A DNA stretch of 64,000 nt, from positions 3,560,501 through 3,624,500 of the forward strand of contig NC_053045.1 of the NCBI RefSeq assembly GCF_003473485.1. The letters are read 5' to 3'. The notes under the pieces are model-generated. The model saw only the letters and a program-made list of their open reading frames with translations. It ran no database searches and was not told where the DNA came from. Positions 20,463-32,045 of the stretch are shown in pieces (position 1 is the stretch's first letter; the number at the start of each line of letters is the position of its first letter). This DNA comes from Medicago truncatula. Taxonomy: Eukaryota > Streptophyta > Magnoliopsida > Fabales > Fabaceae. The position numbers and the translations under genes are program-made.

Positions 20463-22066
20463 ATAGCCACACGTCAGATGTTATAATTACCCTTGCTCTT
20501 GACCTTGCCCGTAGCCTTGTCCTTAGCCTTAGCCTTGCCCTTACGCTTCTTATCCTTTGGATCAGAAGACACTTCTTGTGTATTTTGATCAATTGGTGGT
20601 GGTACTGGTGGAATTTCCCTAGCTTGGCTCTCAATTTCCCCATCAACGCACATATTTTGATGACTTCCACTACCATCAGTATCACTATCCCTCATATTTG
20701 AAGCACAAACAGATTGTAATTCCTACATAATTATATGCCAAATTATAAATTCATTAAAGATTACATAAATAGTAAATTCATTTAGAAGTTCTAGCTAGGG
20801 AAATTCATTGAGAATAGAAGAGACTATGTGTGCAAAACAAAATAGAACAATTCATTTAGAACAGACTACCATCACATCAGTACCGGCCCAAATTCATTAA
20901 AACATAGTTCCTCAATACACCAACACTTTAGAGGGTAATGTATATATGCATAATCGATTAAAAAATCTGGAAAAGGAAGAACTGAAATTTCACATTTTCA
21001 CATTTTCAGACTATCATCATCATTTTCAGCACAGGCCCAAATTCATTAAAAAAATCCCAAAGTTCACACTTTAACAGATAAACGAAGAAGAATAATAGAA
21101 CAATTCATTAAAAAATCCCAAATTTAACCTATTCAAACCCTAATTTCACATTTTAACAGATAAAGGAAGAACTGAAGAAGAAGAAACGAACCTGGAAAAG
21201 ATGAAGAAGAAGAAGAAGAAATAGAGGTGTTGAGCCAGAATTAGAAACAGAGTTGATGAGCTAGTGAGCCTGAATTAGAAACCAAGAAAACGATGAGGAA
21301 TGAAGAAAGGAGGAAACGAAGAAAACGAAGAAAGGATGAAGACGCACCTGTGTGATTTCAGCTGCCAGAATCGGAATCGCGTGAGCTTGCTTGATTTGAT
21401 GATACGAATCGTGCGGAATGTGAATCGCTGGAGAAGAAAAGAGTGTGACCGATTGATGTCATACGTGAACGTGAGTGTGTTAGTGTTAGGGTTATTTCAA
21501 TTTGGGCCGGACCCGGATCCCTAATATTGGGTTGTCCAGTCCAGGCCCAGCAGACACCACACCAAAAATGACCCACTCTTAATTTTTTGCGGGCTGCCCG
21601 TGGCCCGAACGGGCTCCGGGCTAAAAAGCCCTGGAAAAATTCGGGCTCCAATTATTAGGCCCAAGCCCTACGTTTTATTCGGGCTTTCGGGCCGGCCCAT
21701 TTTGACAGCTCTAACTGGAACCATAAATCTGTAAAATACTATTAGGAGATACGGTTGGTGTGGTTGTGCAATACACATCAATGAACTCATAGTATCCTGA
21801 AGGAGATTCGTTGGTCATTCCTATTACATCCAATATACAGTTATTGGTGGGGGCGAATTGAACCTAAAGGTTAGTGTGGCAATCCCATGCGCTTTGAGTT
21901 TTACATGCATGATAATTAAACTTTTCAGGTTTCAAGTGCAACAACATCTTCCCAACAATCAAGATATACAACAATCTTTGGAATTTATGTGCACACTTCA
22001 TCATGTTCATCTTCATCATCTTCTTGGTCAAGTTATTGCAGCAGACCCCCAACACAAGTTCCAACA

Positions 22067-22995
22067 ATCTTTAGGTTCGATTTATATTTCGTTTGTGTTT
22101 AATTAATGGCTGCAATTTTGATGGAGCGATGAATGCACTTGTTTATTCATTTATGACTTTCATGGAAGGTACACAATAATTTTATATGGCGTTATAATTT
22201 TATGCAAGCATGGTATAAGTTGGAATGTTTATTACATGTGAGTATTATTCATGTTGATATGTTATTTTGCACTTAAATTATTTTGATGCGTGAATCTTTA
22301 TATGTGCAATTGAATATATGATTAAGTATTGTTGTGCCATTCGTTTGTGTTGAAATATTAATACTTTAGAAAAGTGATTAAATTTGTTTATGAAAAGTTG
22401 TGAACACATACAATTGGAAAGGATTCAAAATATTTTGAAACTGATGAACCATTGTGTTGGTTCATGAAGGGTTGCAATGAACTCATTTTAAAACAGTTTC
22501 TATTTTGAGAAGCTTTTAAGTTTTCTTTCTGCCTTTCCATGACATGGCTTAGATTTTATGCATCTTATTGTATTTAACTTTATCAAATGCATTTTGGAGT
22601 GTTAATTCTGCATGTCTGTATGTTTTTATAGTAACCTAAAAAATGGTAGATAAATTTTCATAAACATCAAGTGCATGCTTAAATGACATCGTTTATTTAC
22701 GTAAAAAAAATTATTATATTGAGAATGATGTTCTCATATAGATGTATGATAATATGAAAAATAATTGTAAATTTCTTGTTTATCATGATATTAAAATAAT
22801 TTGGATATGTTTTGAATTATTGTAAGTTCACATATGTTTATGGAGGAAACTTATAGAGAATATTAATGATTTTGGCTCATTGTTTATTTTTCTATGTGAG
22901 TGTTTATTGAAATTTAGCATTGAACATATTTAAACATGAAACTTGAATTTAACACAATGAATTTATGATATATGTATTAGTTATATGATAACTAA
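22067..22995. other. AT-rich DNA, nothing assigned
   Basis: No reading frame, structural repeat or gene homology recognised between the copia LTR and the CACTA terminus. Confidence 0.4.
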
Positions 22996-23400
22996 CACTA
23001 CAAGAAAACTGTGTTTTAGAGTCGGCCAAAACCCCACTCTAACACCGACCAAATTAGCGTCGGATTAGCGTCTGGACAGGCAGGCTAAAAACTCGACGTT
23101 AGCTACCTTTGCGTCGGTTATGCCGAGTTTAAATCAGACTCTACCGTGAGCCGAGGGCCGACGCTATTATTTCCGACATCTTAAAAGTCAACCAAATCAT
23201 TTAGAGTGAGCCAAACCGACGCTAACTGATTCATTTAGAGTCGAACAAGCAAATTCTAAAGTCAACATTTAAGTAGTCAAATAAATTTTAGAGTCGGTCA
23301 CACCAATGCTAAAGTCAATATTCAAAAGTCAACAAAAATTTGTGGAGTCGGAATGACCGACGCTAAATGATTTAAAAATTAAAAAAAAACCGTTTATTGT
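22996..23400 (+). mobile_element. CACTA (En/Spm) terminus
   Basis: Begins CACTACAAGAAAA, the hallmark CACTA end, after TAA. Subterminal repeats follow: ACCGACGCTAA and GAGTCGG words in both orientations about ten times to 23370. The partner end (TTTTCTTGTAGTG) was not found in the window, so the element is truncated or runs into rearranged DNA. CACTA elements often capture host gene pieces, relevant to the exon fragments at 24.7-27.4 kb. Confidence 0.75.
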
Positions 23401-24714
23401 ATAGCCTATTTTCCCCCATTGTGCTCTGTGCCCAAACATTGTACCTGTTTTACACCTAATGTTGAAAAATCTAAAAAAAACACATCAAGAAGACTTAATG
23501 ACTACAAGATAAAGAATTGTTATCCAATGACCCGTTGTCCCAACCATTGTCATAATGAGAATGTGAAGGAAGAAGGTTTTCGCACACCTACATATCATCA
23601 TCAACAACAAAAAATTACCAAGCAACATCAACAAATTTATAGTCCACAAAACACAACAAAATTTACCGTTCCAAAAACATAATTTGTCTTCACAAATAGT
23701 GTGTTTTCATCAGCTAAAAACAAGCTATTTACTACCTACAAGGTTGTCATATTCTATCAATTTACTTCAAACAAACTAATTTCTCTTCCATCTTCTCAAA
23801 TACTTACCCCAAATTTTTCAAACCTACAAGGCATATTCTATCAATTTCCTAAAAAATAATTTCTCTACATCATAGATACACATAAGAGAAGAGGTAAACA
23901 AAAACAACAAAATTATAGTACGTCGTGCCAGAACTTGTATACATCAAAGTACCTATAGGCTGAAGAAATTATTGTACACGTCATCTAAACTTGATACTTT
24001 CTCATGTTGCTCTCCTACAATTCCTATGCCCTGTGTACAATAGACACAAAAATGAAAGAAAAAATTGTTAAAAGCTAATTGTAAAAGCTGCATGCAGCAG
24101 ACTCAAATACTACAGCAATATTATATTTGTGTAGGCTAAGTAGGTGTTTGTTGAACATAAAACTCAGTTTCGTACAATTCTTTGGAAGTTATGTGTTCAA
24201 GAGTTGATCCACATCACAACATGATCACTGCCCTCATAACGCGGTACCAAAACTGCGTTGAGACAAATTTGGTCCAGGGACTACTATTTTGCTGCTAAAG
24301 CAAAGCACGTATGCAACATAGTTGACGTTCAAAGTTCATCTCCAAACAATCAAGACTGTATTAGTTGCGCACGCTCTGACTTCTTATTCTAATTGCCCTG
24401 AACCTTACCTGCAACTTCTATAATTAAGGTTGGTGTAGTTAATAATTCATTTTATTTATAATTGGTTCGGTCTTGACTAAAACAAAGCTCATTGTGCAAC
24501 TGCTATCAAAGGTAGTAACTATTGGTTTATCTAGTAATATGTTGGCATATGGTTGCTAAAGCTTTAATTCTATCGACATTAAGAGCAATATTTAAAGCTT
24601 TATGCTCATATCAAGCATAGAAGATAACTAAGTTACTCCCCACAAATCAATAGAAACACATTTTTTTTTCTGAAATCTCAAGTAAAAGAGTATATAATTA
24701 TTACCTGCTAACAT
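23401..24714. other. Possible CACTA interior, unassigned
   Basis: AT-rich with a short open frame (23419-23682) of low-complexity Gln/His/Thr residues, not gene-like. The minus strand at 24185-24350 reads partly gene-like (TKFVSTQFWYRVMRAV) but I recognise no family. Confidence 0.3.
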
Positions 24715-24835
24715 TAAAACCGTTTTTGTCCACAACCCGATAAAATGGTCTTGTTTTCTTCGCTTTGGCAGCTCTTTGAAGTTCATTCCAAGCTTTATCA
24801 CGATCTTTGCGTGTAACTTTACCGGTACTTACAAC
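24715..24835 (-). pseudogene. Single exon of an unidentified plant gene
   Basis: On the minus strand a clean acceptor (GATTGCAG at 24836) and donor (AGCAG/GTAATA at 24714) bound 121 bp, all open, reading STGKVTRKDRDKAWNELQ, AAKAKKTRPFYR and VVDKNGFNV. It has ordinary coding composition, but no matching exon lies nearby. Probably a captured or left-behind exon. Function unknown. Confidence 0.5.
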
Positions 24836-25008
24836 CTGCAATCAAGAGGCCATTAAAACACCCATAATTTGACAGAGCAAATATTAGAGTAATCCGTGCA
24901 AGATTATTTGCTCGGTCCACTGCAACAAGTCCAAACCTGGGACCATATCCATCAGCCCATAGCTAAAAATGCTAAAAATTATATAATTAGTGTTTATATA
25001 ATTAGTGT

Positions 25009-26253
25009 GCAACAAGCACAGGCACACCCTGTAGAACAATTACATGAAGGTATTGATGAGTCATTTATTATATATTTTTATATGTTATTTAGTTTAGTTT
25101 TAATTAGATTTAAGTTTATTTTATATTAGTATTATTTCCTTTTCGAGCTATTTTACTACAATTGCATATTGTTATATTTCAGAAACGAATATTTGATGGA
25201 TTGAGTCTTGGAGCAAAAGAAAGGGGTTTTGGAGCTGATTCGGTACGAAAATATAAAGATTCGGAGACAAAAATATATCTCCCTAAAGTCAGAAGCTTGG
25301 CACGGCCGTGCCACCTCCCAAAACAACTTTTGCTGTTTTTGCTTAGATTTTAAGCTACTCTGTTTTAGTTTACTTGTGGAACATTCTAGTGATTGCTTAG
25401 ATTTTAAGTCGAATGTAAACTATAAATAGAGTAGCTAGCCATCACAAATATTCATTTACTTGGAATTCAATATGTGACAATTGTCTTTCTAATAAAAGTT
25501 CTTTTTACTTTCTTGTTATTTACTTTTATGCTTTCTCTATTCTTCTCCATGTCTACGATGAACATTAGTGAGTAGACTTCTCTTGTCTTGGGATTGTTGG
25601 ATAAGTCTAATGACATAATCCTAATCAAACCAAGCTTTAAACCTTAATCTTATGTAACCCTAATTTCTTATCTAAATTCACCGCTTTAACATAGATCAAC
25701 CATTATCAAACTGTGGAAACGAAAGTGGAGGGTTTGATAATTGTTTATCCATCATCCCAAATATCAATTCATAAAACGAAAGTGGAATTTTGATATTCGA
25801 ACAAGTGAATTTAGACAAAGATTGTAAAGGCAACGAAATAGTCTTTACAGTCTTTGAAACATATAGTTTCGAACTTCAAGGATTCTAAATTGTGATCAAG
25901 TCAGCGAAATAGGCTTGGTTGCAACTTAGGACCAAAATCTAATAGTAATCAAGTCAGCGAAATAGGCTTGGTTGCTAGATGAACAAAAGAGAAACTTTCT
26001 TTAGAAGTTAGGTCTAACATAAGGTTATAAGTTTAATAGTTTGGTTTGTGAAGCACTTGTCGTTAAGATGAACCAATAATTCCAAGGCTTTTATATTATT
26101 TATTTTCTTGTAATTAAAAATCCAAACTTTTATCTAAAACTCTTTCATCTAATCATCATTAAAAGTTAATTAAAATCATAACTCCCTGTCGGAACGATAC
26201 TCTATTTTTACTACTTCGATAGAACCGTGCGCTTGCGGTTTTATCCCATCAGG
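25009..26253 (+). mobile_element. Athila-like LTR
   Basis: Has a TATA box (CTATAAATAG, about 25423-25432) preceded by the 14-bp palindrome GGCACGGCCGTGCC (25299-25312), the ATGAACATTAGTGAGTAG block (25558-25575), and the terminal block CTCCCTGTCGGAACGATACT...CCGTGCGCTTGCGG (26182-26239) typical of Athila-group LTRs. The left end is approximate and no target duplication is seen. No gag-pol adjoins it, so it is a fossil LTR. Confidence 0.5.
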
Positions 26254-26409
26254 TATAAACTACAATTAGTGTTTATCAAAGAGTAATTCAATGTTGAAAA
26301 CTGAAAATTTCAGAGTCAAAACATCGACCATAGCTACAAATGCTAAAAATTATATAATCAACTATAATATCTATAACCCCTAATTGATCAACATTTCTCA
26401 AAACATATG

Positions 26410-26597
26410 TAACTCTTGTATCTACGGTGTATCTATGGTGTATTATATGGGAGTCAGACACCGATCGTAGGAGTGTCGAAGTAAAGAAAAAAACAATTAT
26501 TTAGGACACCGATTCGACACGTGTCGTACGATTGTCATAAGAGTGTCAGACACCGCAACACGCCTAGTCTTAGAGGTGTCCGTGCTTCATAGTTAGG
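26410..26597. mobile_element. hAT-like non-autonomous fragment
   Basis: Dense GTGTC/GACAC and CACCGA words and the end GTGTCCGTGCTTCATAG resemble the hAT end at 8931-10080 in style, though not closely in sequence. The left end is unclear. Remnant only. Confidence 0.35.
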
Positions 26598-27112
26598 AAG
26601 ACACATGCATACAATATCTGAATATCATGAATATGCTTTTAAATTTGATCTTTCTTTGAAACAAATGAAAGACTATTAGGAACTTTTTTTTTTAACAATA
26701 AATTATATTTGTTGAACAAACTACAATTCAAGGAGATCATGAGTTTGAGGTAACATCAGTTTCATCAACAAAATAAAAGCGAGAAAAGAAAGTCTAACAA
26801 CAAATAGAAAAGTAGCGTAGGGCCTAACAAACTGGCAGAATATAAAATTGGTTTAAAATAAATCTGTCCAGTTATGGATTTGAATCCATGCTCGGTATCT
26901 ACTATATCTAAGCAAGCCAAATTATACCATGGAATTAAAGGAAATAATGAAATAACAGATGAAAATCAAAAGAAAAAAAAAACATAACATGATTACTCAT
27001 TTTCTTGAGCTAACCAAGAACATAACAATATCATGGAAAAAGTAAAACAAAATGCTGAATTATAAGTTACACAAGAATTAATAACTATGATGACTATATT
27101 TAGGATTCAAAC

Positions 27113-27200
27113 CTTAGCTAATTGGATGAAAGCTTTCACCCAAGCAATTGCCTTCCCGTTCTCATCTCCAAATTTTGTGAGTGCATTATTGACGTCAAGT
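27113..27200 (-). pseudogene. Exon-like fragment, gene unknown
   Basis: The minus strand reads ALTKFGDENGKAIAWVKAF then IQLAK and a donor (AAG/GTTTGA). It looks like exon sequence of a plant gene other than glutaminyl cyclase. The acceptor is unclear and no family is recognised. Confidence 0.35.
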
Positions 27201-27292
27201 TAAAAAGCTAGAAACAAAAGGGTTTGATAAAGGGGTTCTGCTTATAAAATGGTAAAATGAAAAGAAAAAAAAAATTAATTAGTGAGACTGAC

Positions 27293-27412
27293 CTTTAAAT
27301 GTTTGAGGATCAATTTTATACAATGTGGAACTGCCATCACTTCCAAACAAGACTTTCCCATCAGTTGCGAGACCCCAACCATCTTTCATGTCATGATTAA
27401 ATATGTCCCAAG
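27293..27412 (-). pseudogene. QCT: Glutaminyl-peptide cyclotransferase exon fragment
   Basis: Bounded by an acceptor (TTTTTGTAG) and donor (AAAG/GTCAGT), 120 bp, open, reading WDIFNHDMKDGWGLATDG and KVLFGSDGSSTLYKIDPQ. This matches the plant glutamine cyclotransferase family (beta-propeller enzymes forming N-terminal pyroglutamate) at the DMKDGWGLATDG block. The flanking family exons (KHIVKYKG..., NELEYING...) are not seen within 3 kb, so this is an isolated exon, not a gene. It lies with other orphan exons on the same strand behind a CACTA end. Confidence 0.75.
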
Positions 27413-28452
27413 CTACAAAAATTGTCAAAGTAAGTAGTTAAGATCTGGCTCGCGGTATTAAAAGGCATTATGAGGCAATCACCTCTATATAGAAGAGAAT
27501 CTCCAGAAAAACAATCAAACAAAAACAAGTTCGGTATCACAAAAGTCCCTGCATGTAAACTGCACCACATGTAACAACTTGAGTATATATTACACCTAGC
27601 CAGCTTGTATAAATGTTCAATTTGTTTTAATAAAATCAATATTACAAGATCTACATTTTCTGTCATGGAAGAGTTTGAATCAGATATAACAGTCATCTTA
27701 AATTGATTATACTACAGTTTACATGTCAATCAAACTTTCAACCGCTAGCTTGATGTTAAAAACTCTCAAATTGAAGCTGCCAAAGAAGCAAATTAGTTTA
27801 TGGTATTAATAAAAGTGAAAAACAAAATCAAAACATGCAAGATTACACAGTATAAAGTTGAAGAATGATTCAATCATGCAGAAAAGTAAGGTCAGATTGC
27901 ATATAATCAATAATTTCACAATGCTGTTACTTTTTTAGTAGTCTCATCGAATCAAAAAAATTTCAGGAGTTTCTCAATAATATCCCCAAATATACAAGTC
28001 ACAATAATCAAAACTCTTAACCACAAAAGACAATAATATCCCCAAATATACAAGTCACAAGAAACTCAAAAAAAGTGTTTAAAATTAATTTCAAAATAAA
28101 TAGATAAAATTGAGTTCAAGAGATTTAACAAGATTTAACAAAGGAACTGACAAAGTCAAAGGAAAATCAACAATTAAAGGCATAATAGACAAAAGGAATT
28201 TATGCTAGACAATTAAAAAACCCTAAATCCCAATACCTCTTTGACATAAACCATAAAATTATAACAATAGATAACCTAATTGAAGTATGGTAGCGGCACC
28301 TTGAGGATGTTGATGGAGAAGAATAGTTAACGCCAACTGGAGTGGTGGACGGTAATGCAGTCATCGTGGAGGTGGAAGAGTGAGGGAAAAGTGGAAACAC
28401 GATGTGGATCTGAGGACACTTGTGTTCAGAGATATGTTATTAATTATTTCTA

Positions 28453-28570
28453 CCTCCTATTTATAAGAGAAATTTAGGTCAACAAAATGAATGTATTTGA
28501 ACTGAATTTTTAACTAGATACATCAACTTTTGTTGACCCAAAATTCTCTTATAAATAGGACCGGAGGGAG
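28453..28570. mobile_element. Stowaway-like MITE, 118 bp
   Basis: The inverted repeat CCTATTTATAAGAG and its complement enclose the short core; the right end CCGGAGGGAG is followed by TA. TA lies on both sides (28451-28452, 28571-28572). The left terminal bases are slightly eroded. Confidence 0.75.
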
Positions 28571-28661
28571 TATTATTATTATCATTTCCATTAATTAAAA
28601 AATTGAAATAAAACTATTATATTGAGTTATATAAAATAATGTTTAAAACTAATCAACAGTG

Positions 28662-28750
28662 AAAGCCTGATGCAGTGGTAAAGCGCAAATTTGAAAGTTG
28701 TGACCATATGGATGTTGGTTCGATCCTTGCCAATACATTTTTATAAACAA
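28662..28750 (+). mobile_element. tRNA-derived SINE
   Basis: An A-box-like TGATGCAGTGGTAAAG (28669-28684) and a B box GGTTCGATCC (28717-28726) are correctly spaced for an internal pol III promoter, but no cloverleaf forms. A T-rich tail follows. No target duplication identified. Confidence 0.6.
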
Positions 28751-28808
28751 CCGAAAAAAGATACTGTTAATTAGAGTCGAATATTTGACATATATATAAT
28801 ATAAAAAA

Positions 28809-28984
28809 TAGGAGAAAACTTAGGTACAATTTCTTAGGTGCTTTTCGTATAGTTCTTAATTAAATTTAGTATGATTTTCTCAAATCCATAATTTTCTCAA
28901 AGTTTATTGTATCGTAAAAAGATATATTTTTAGTTAAAAACCATACGAAAAACACCTAAAGAATTGTACCTAAGTTTTGTCCTA
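28809..28984. mobile_element. MITE with long inverted repeats, 176 bp
   Basis: Ends TAGGAGAAAACTTAGGTACA and its near-complement pair over more than 45 bp, including ACTTAGGTACAATT and GGTGTTTTTCGTAT. AAAAAT lies on both sides, compatible with a 6-7 bp duplication. Family not named. From 28985 to 29430 I see only AT-rich DNA. Confidence 0.7.
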
Positions 28985-29429
28985 AAAAATATGATAATTT
29001 TTTAAGAATATATGTATACATCGTAATATACTTTAGTACTTTTTAAATTATAAAAATATACGAATGTTTTTGAAGAATGAAAAGCAACAATTATTTCTTA
29101 CATTACCATGTTATATTGATTGTTGAACTAAAATAAAATTGCAATTGTAAAAGTATTATGATTCAAAATATACAATTTAAATTTAATTATACTTATCATC
29201 AAATGATTTTTTTTTACAAAATTTATCATCAAATGATTGTGAGGGACAAAATTAAATAGGTGAGATGTTCTTTCATGGGTTGTGTTGGTAGTAAGCAAAC
29301 AAATTAAATTTTAACTACCTAAAATTACCTCAAAGCTACTAGTATGGATATATAATAGCCATGCATTTTAAAAGAATTGTGCAGGCAGGAGCCCCACACT
29401 CTTGTGAGTGGCTCCGCCACTGGTCGGAT

Positions 29430-31611
29430 ATGCTGAAGCTAAATAAATGAAAACTGGGTAATTTGATAATGGAGTATATGACTTGCATGTTTAATCTCAT
29501 CTTATGAAGTTTGATTATGACATTCTTTTATGATCAAATTTTATTTTGCTATGTATGTTTAAATGCATTCAATGTATGATATATCTTGGCCAGATATAAG
29601 AGAAAAGTTGAAGTTCAAATTGAAATGCATGTTAAATATTGTTATAGCAAAGGTGTAATGACATAAAAGTTTGTGTATTATTACAATATACTCAATTGAC
29701 AAAAGTGTCATGGTTTGATGATAGTTGGTGAATACTATCAAGACTATATAAGTTGATCCATAGACATAGCTATGAGAATTCAAAATCAATGTGAAGAATT
29801 GAATATTGAAAGTTTATAAAAGTTAAAAATAAATCTTGCAATTATTTGACGAAATGATTGACAAGGATATGATGTCTTTGGAAATGATGTTGAACACATT
29901 GAAGACATCATTAGGGATGTGGTACAAGCCCAAATCTATTTGATCATCAATGGTGGAAACTCAACCCACACTTGAGTAGCATCAAGTCTTGGGTTCAATG
30001 GTGAAAGTACACTATTAGAGTGATTGAAGTACTTGATGATCGATAACATCCCAAGGGGTAAAAATACTTTGACCATAAGAAGAAAAGGGGTAGGATGAGG
30101 TTTTTCCTCTTAATGGACATATAGCATATATTTGCTGGAATGCATACTTATGGGGCATTCCCCATATAGTCTACCTATGTGAGAATGATGTTTGGCCGCT
30201 TCATTGAGTTCAAGGGCTTGACTCTTAACTTCTCATGAAAAGGATACATGGACACAAGGCCTTAACAAACGTGTCAATTTTACAAGTCTCTTTTATCAAT
30301 GGTACCGAGATTTAATGTGTAAGTTATGCACACTTGTTCTAATGGATAGTTGGTTCAAAGCTTTCCTACCATACTATTTGGGAACGAGCGAAAACTTAAT
30401 TTACTAAGTAATGGTTCAAATCGCGAGATACCATTATCTGAAGGCATGGAATTTCCGGATTTATGAGATTTAGTATTTTAAAAATGGTGGAGGATTGTTT
30501 GTGATTTCCAAAATAATGGAATCACTTTAGAACCAAAAGTTGTAACTCTTCATGAGAACCATCATATACATTGGAACATTATTATTTATTGATAGATAAT
30601 GAACCATGACATTGATTCAAATGTGTATGGTTATAACCTTTGGCAAAAGGGTGCTTAATGAACCATAACATTGATTTAAGTCGATATGATCATAACCTTT
30701 GACAAAGGGGTGTGTCATACCCCAAATTTTGATCATTTTTCTCTAATTTTACCCCTTTTATTCTTACTTTAAAAGCCAAGAAAGTTCGTCGTTCCAGACG
30801 AAATTTCGGCAGAGGTTACTTTGAAGTACCTCATTTGGTTCCAAAAGGGACAATTTTAATTTTGTTTATTATTATTCATTACACCTTTAGTAATTATTGT
30901 TATTTCCTTTTTTCTTTTTATTAGTTAATTCATGTTTCCTTTTTATTACTTTTCTTATGATCTCTTTACTTCCCTTTTGTCACTCACGTGACATGTTTTC
31001 TTTTTCTTTAACATTTCAATTGTTTTAAATTTTAGTCCGTGAACACAGCTTGCCAAGCTTCCTCTCCAAGCCTCAAAATAAAGGGGTGTTTTCTCTCATG
31101 TGAAGGGTCATATAATGCACTATAAATATTTGATATTTGGGCATTAATTTAGACAAACAGAACAACAACATGAACAAAATTTTTGTTACTTTAACAACAT
31201 AAGATCTCCCTCATTCTCTTACTCTAAATCATCCATTAATTCTCTAATGCATGAGTGAGTTACTGGAAACATAAATCTGTAAAATACTGTTAGGAGATAC
31301 GGTTGGTGTGGTTGTGCAATACACATCAATGAACTCATAGTATCCTAAAGGAGATTCGCTGTTCATTCCTATTGCATCCAATATTCAGTTATTGGTGGGG
31401 GAGAATCGAACCTAAAGGTTAGTGTGACAATCCCATGCGCTTTGAGTTTTGCATGCATAATAATTAAACTTTTCAGGTTTCAAGTGCAACACAATCTTCC
31501 CAACAATCAAGATATACAACATTCTTTGGAATTTATGTGCACACTTTATCATGTTCATCTTCATCATCTTCTTGGTCAAGTTATTGCAGCAGATCCCCAA
31601 CACAGGTTCCA
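29430..31611 (+). mobile_element. Copia-type element 3' part: internal tail, purine tract, 3' LTR
   Basis: The LTR starts TGTTTGTGATTTCC at 30496, directly after the purine tract GGTGGAGGAT, and ends about 31611 (GGTTCCA). It matches the LTR at 15711-22066 including the 59-bp array. The 1 kb upstream is probably the internal 3' end, without a long frame. The LTR contains a 371-bp gypsy LTR piece and keeps the uninterrupted site (near 31260) that in the sister copy holds the hAT. Old fossil, many breaks. Confidence 0.65.
30713..31083 (+). mobile_element. Gypsy LTR piece inserted in the copia LTR
   Basis: Starts TGTCATACCCC like the solo LTR at 2444-4671 and keeps the family 5' blocks (GGTACTTC-like near 30820, CTCTCCAAG near 31064). 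GGGTG lies at both ends (30708-30712, 31084-31088). It is much shorter than the 2.0-2.2 kb relatives, so it is internally reduced. Confidence 0.65.
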
Positions 31612-31778
31612 GTAGTTTCCATCTTGAACAATGACACAAAGATTAGAAACTTCAAATGGTACCGCTTGGCTAATGAATAAGCCCGGTACACCAAACTAAT
31701 TAGAGATTTACCTTTCCCAACTAATTAGAGATTTACTTTTCGCGCGCCCTATTTTTTTTCTCGAAAATACCCTTTATT

Positions 31779-32045
31779 CGAATTATATAATCCGAACTAG
31801 TTCCGGAGTAATATTTTTGGATTTATTCGTGGTTTTTGGCACTTCATCCACCATGATGGATGATGATGCCAGTTATGAATAGATGGATCCGGATTATGTA
31901 ATCCGAAAGGTGTGGAAAACTTTTGGACTATAGAATCCAAAACGTGTAAATCACCCCGTTGAAAATTAACAAATGGGATGGAAAATGTTGTTTCTGGATT
32001 ACATAATCCGGAAAGTGTTAAAACTGTCCGGATTATATAATCCGA
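31779..32045. repeat. CGGATTATATAATCCG palindrome cluster
   Basis: The 16-bp palindrome CGGATTATATAATCCG or close variants occurs four times (near 31785, 31892, 31995, 32028), between the copia LTR and the plant-mobile-domain coding region. It resembles the subterminal palindromes of the MULE at 10.2 kb in arrangement, not in sequence, and may mark the end of a PMD-carrying element. Confidence 0.65.

Larger units (their letters stand above)
16639..20695 (-). pseudogene. BED-type hAT transposase, broken
   Basis: Minus-strand pieces in order: an N-terminal segment from ATG 20695 with a Pro/Gln region and a Lys-rich block (DKKRKGKAKAKDKATGK) reaching ITSDVW; then, beyond the inserted LTR, a BED zinc finger (VEKCRCKACHKLL, SGTSHLMRHV) at 18404-18225; then LDCVTRWNSTFIMLQSALVY and an RNase-H-like middle part (18218-17640); then LDELWMPLSQEFDVLAFWK and VASESVFSIGAR, the C-terminal dimerisation region (17560-17285); then LLCARSWLHGFE and an acidic tail ending at 16639. 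Between BED finger and RLDCVTRW several hundred residues usual in the family are missing, so apart from the LTR the gene was already deleted internally. Short introns separate the C-terminal exons. Confidence 0.85.
16172..21713 (-). mobile_element. hAT transposon, 5.5 kb, 8-bp TSD, with a solo LTR inside
   Basis: Terminal inverted repeats TAGAGCTGTCAAAAYGGGC start at 16172 and end at 21713, flanked by ACTAGAAC (16164-16171) and ACTGGAAC (21714-21721), an 8-bp duplication with one difference. The empty site survives in the sister LTR near 31260 (TTACTGGAAAC). Subterminal zones are rich in GGGCCGGGC words. A transposase on the minus strand spans 16639-20695, interrupted by the LTR at 18405-20462. 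Without that LTR the element is about 3.5 kb. Confidence 0.93.
15711..22066 (+). mobile_element. Copia-type LTR split by a hAT element
   Basis: Ends are TGTTGGTGATTTCC (15711) and TTCCAACA (22066). Without the hAT transposon at 16172-21713 about 0.8 kb remains, matching the LTR at 30496-31611 nearly throughout. In that second copy the LTR follows a purine tract (GGTGGAGGAT), as a 3' LTR does, which fixes the boundary. No 5-bp duplication is seen here, so this is a solo LTR or rearranged remnant. Confidence 0.7.

Noticed and set aside
20458-20695. Second Lys/Arg-rich frame overlapping the hAT N-terminus
   Set aside because: Shadow of the transposase frame; the other frame continues into ITSDVW and the BED finger.
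26866-26935. tRNA-like or SINE sequence on the minus strand around GGATTCAAATCC
   Set aside because: A B-box-like word is present but the A box is weak and there is no tail or duplication.
22996-28440. Complete CACTA element
   Set aside because: The complementary terminus TTTTCTTGTAGTG was not found, so only the end is annotated.
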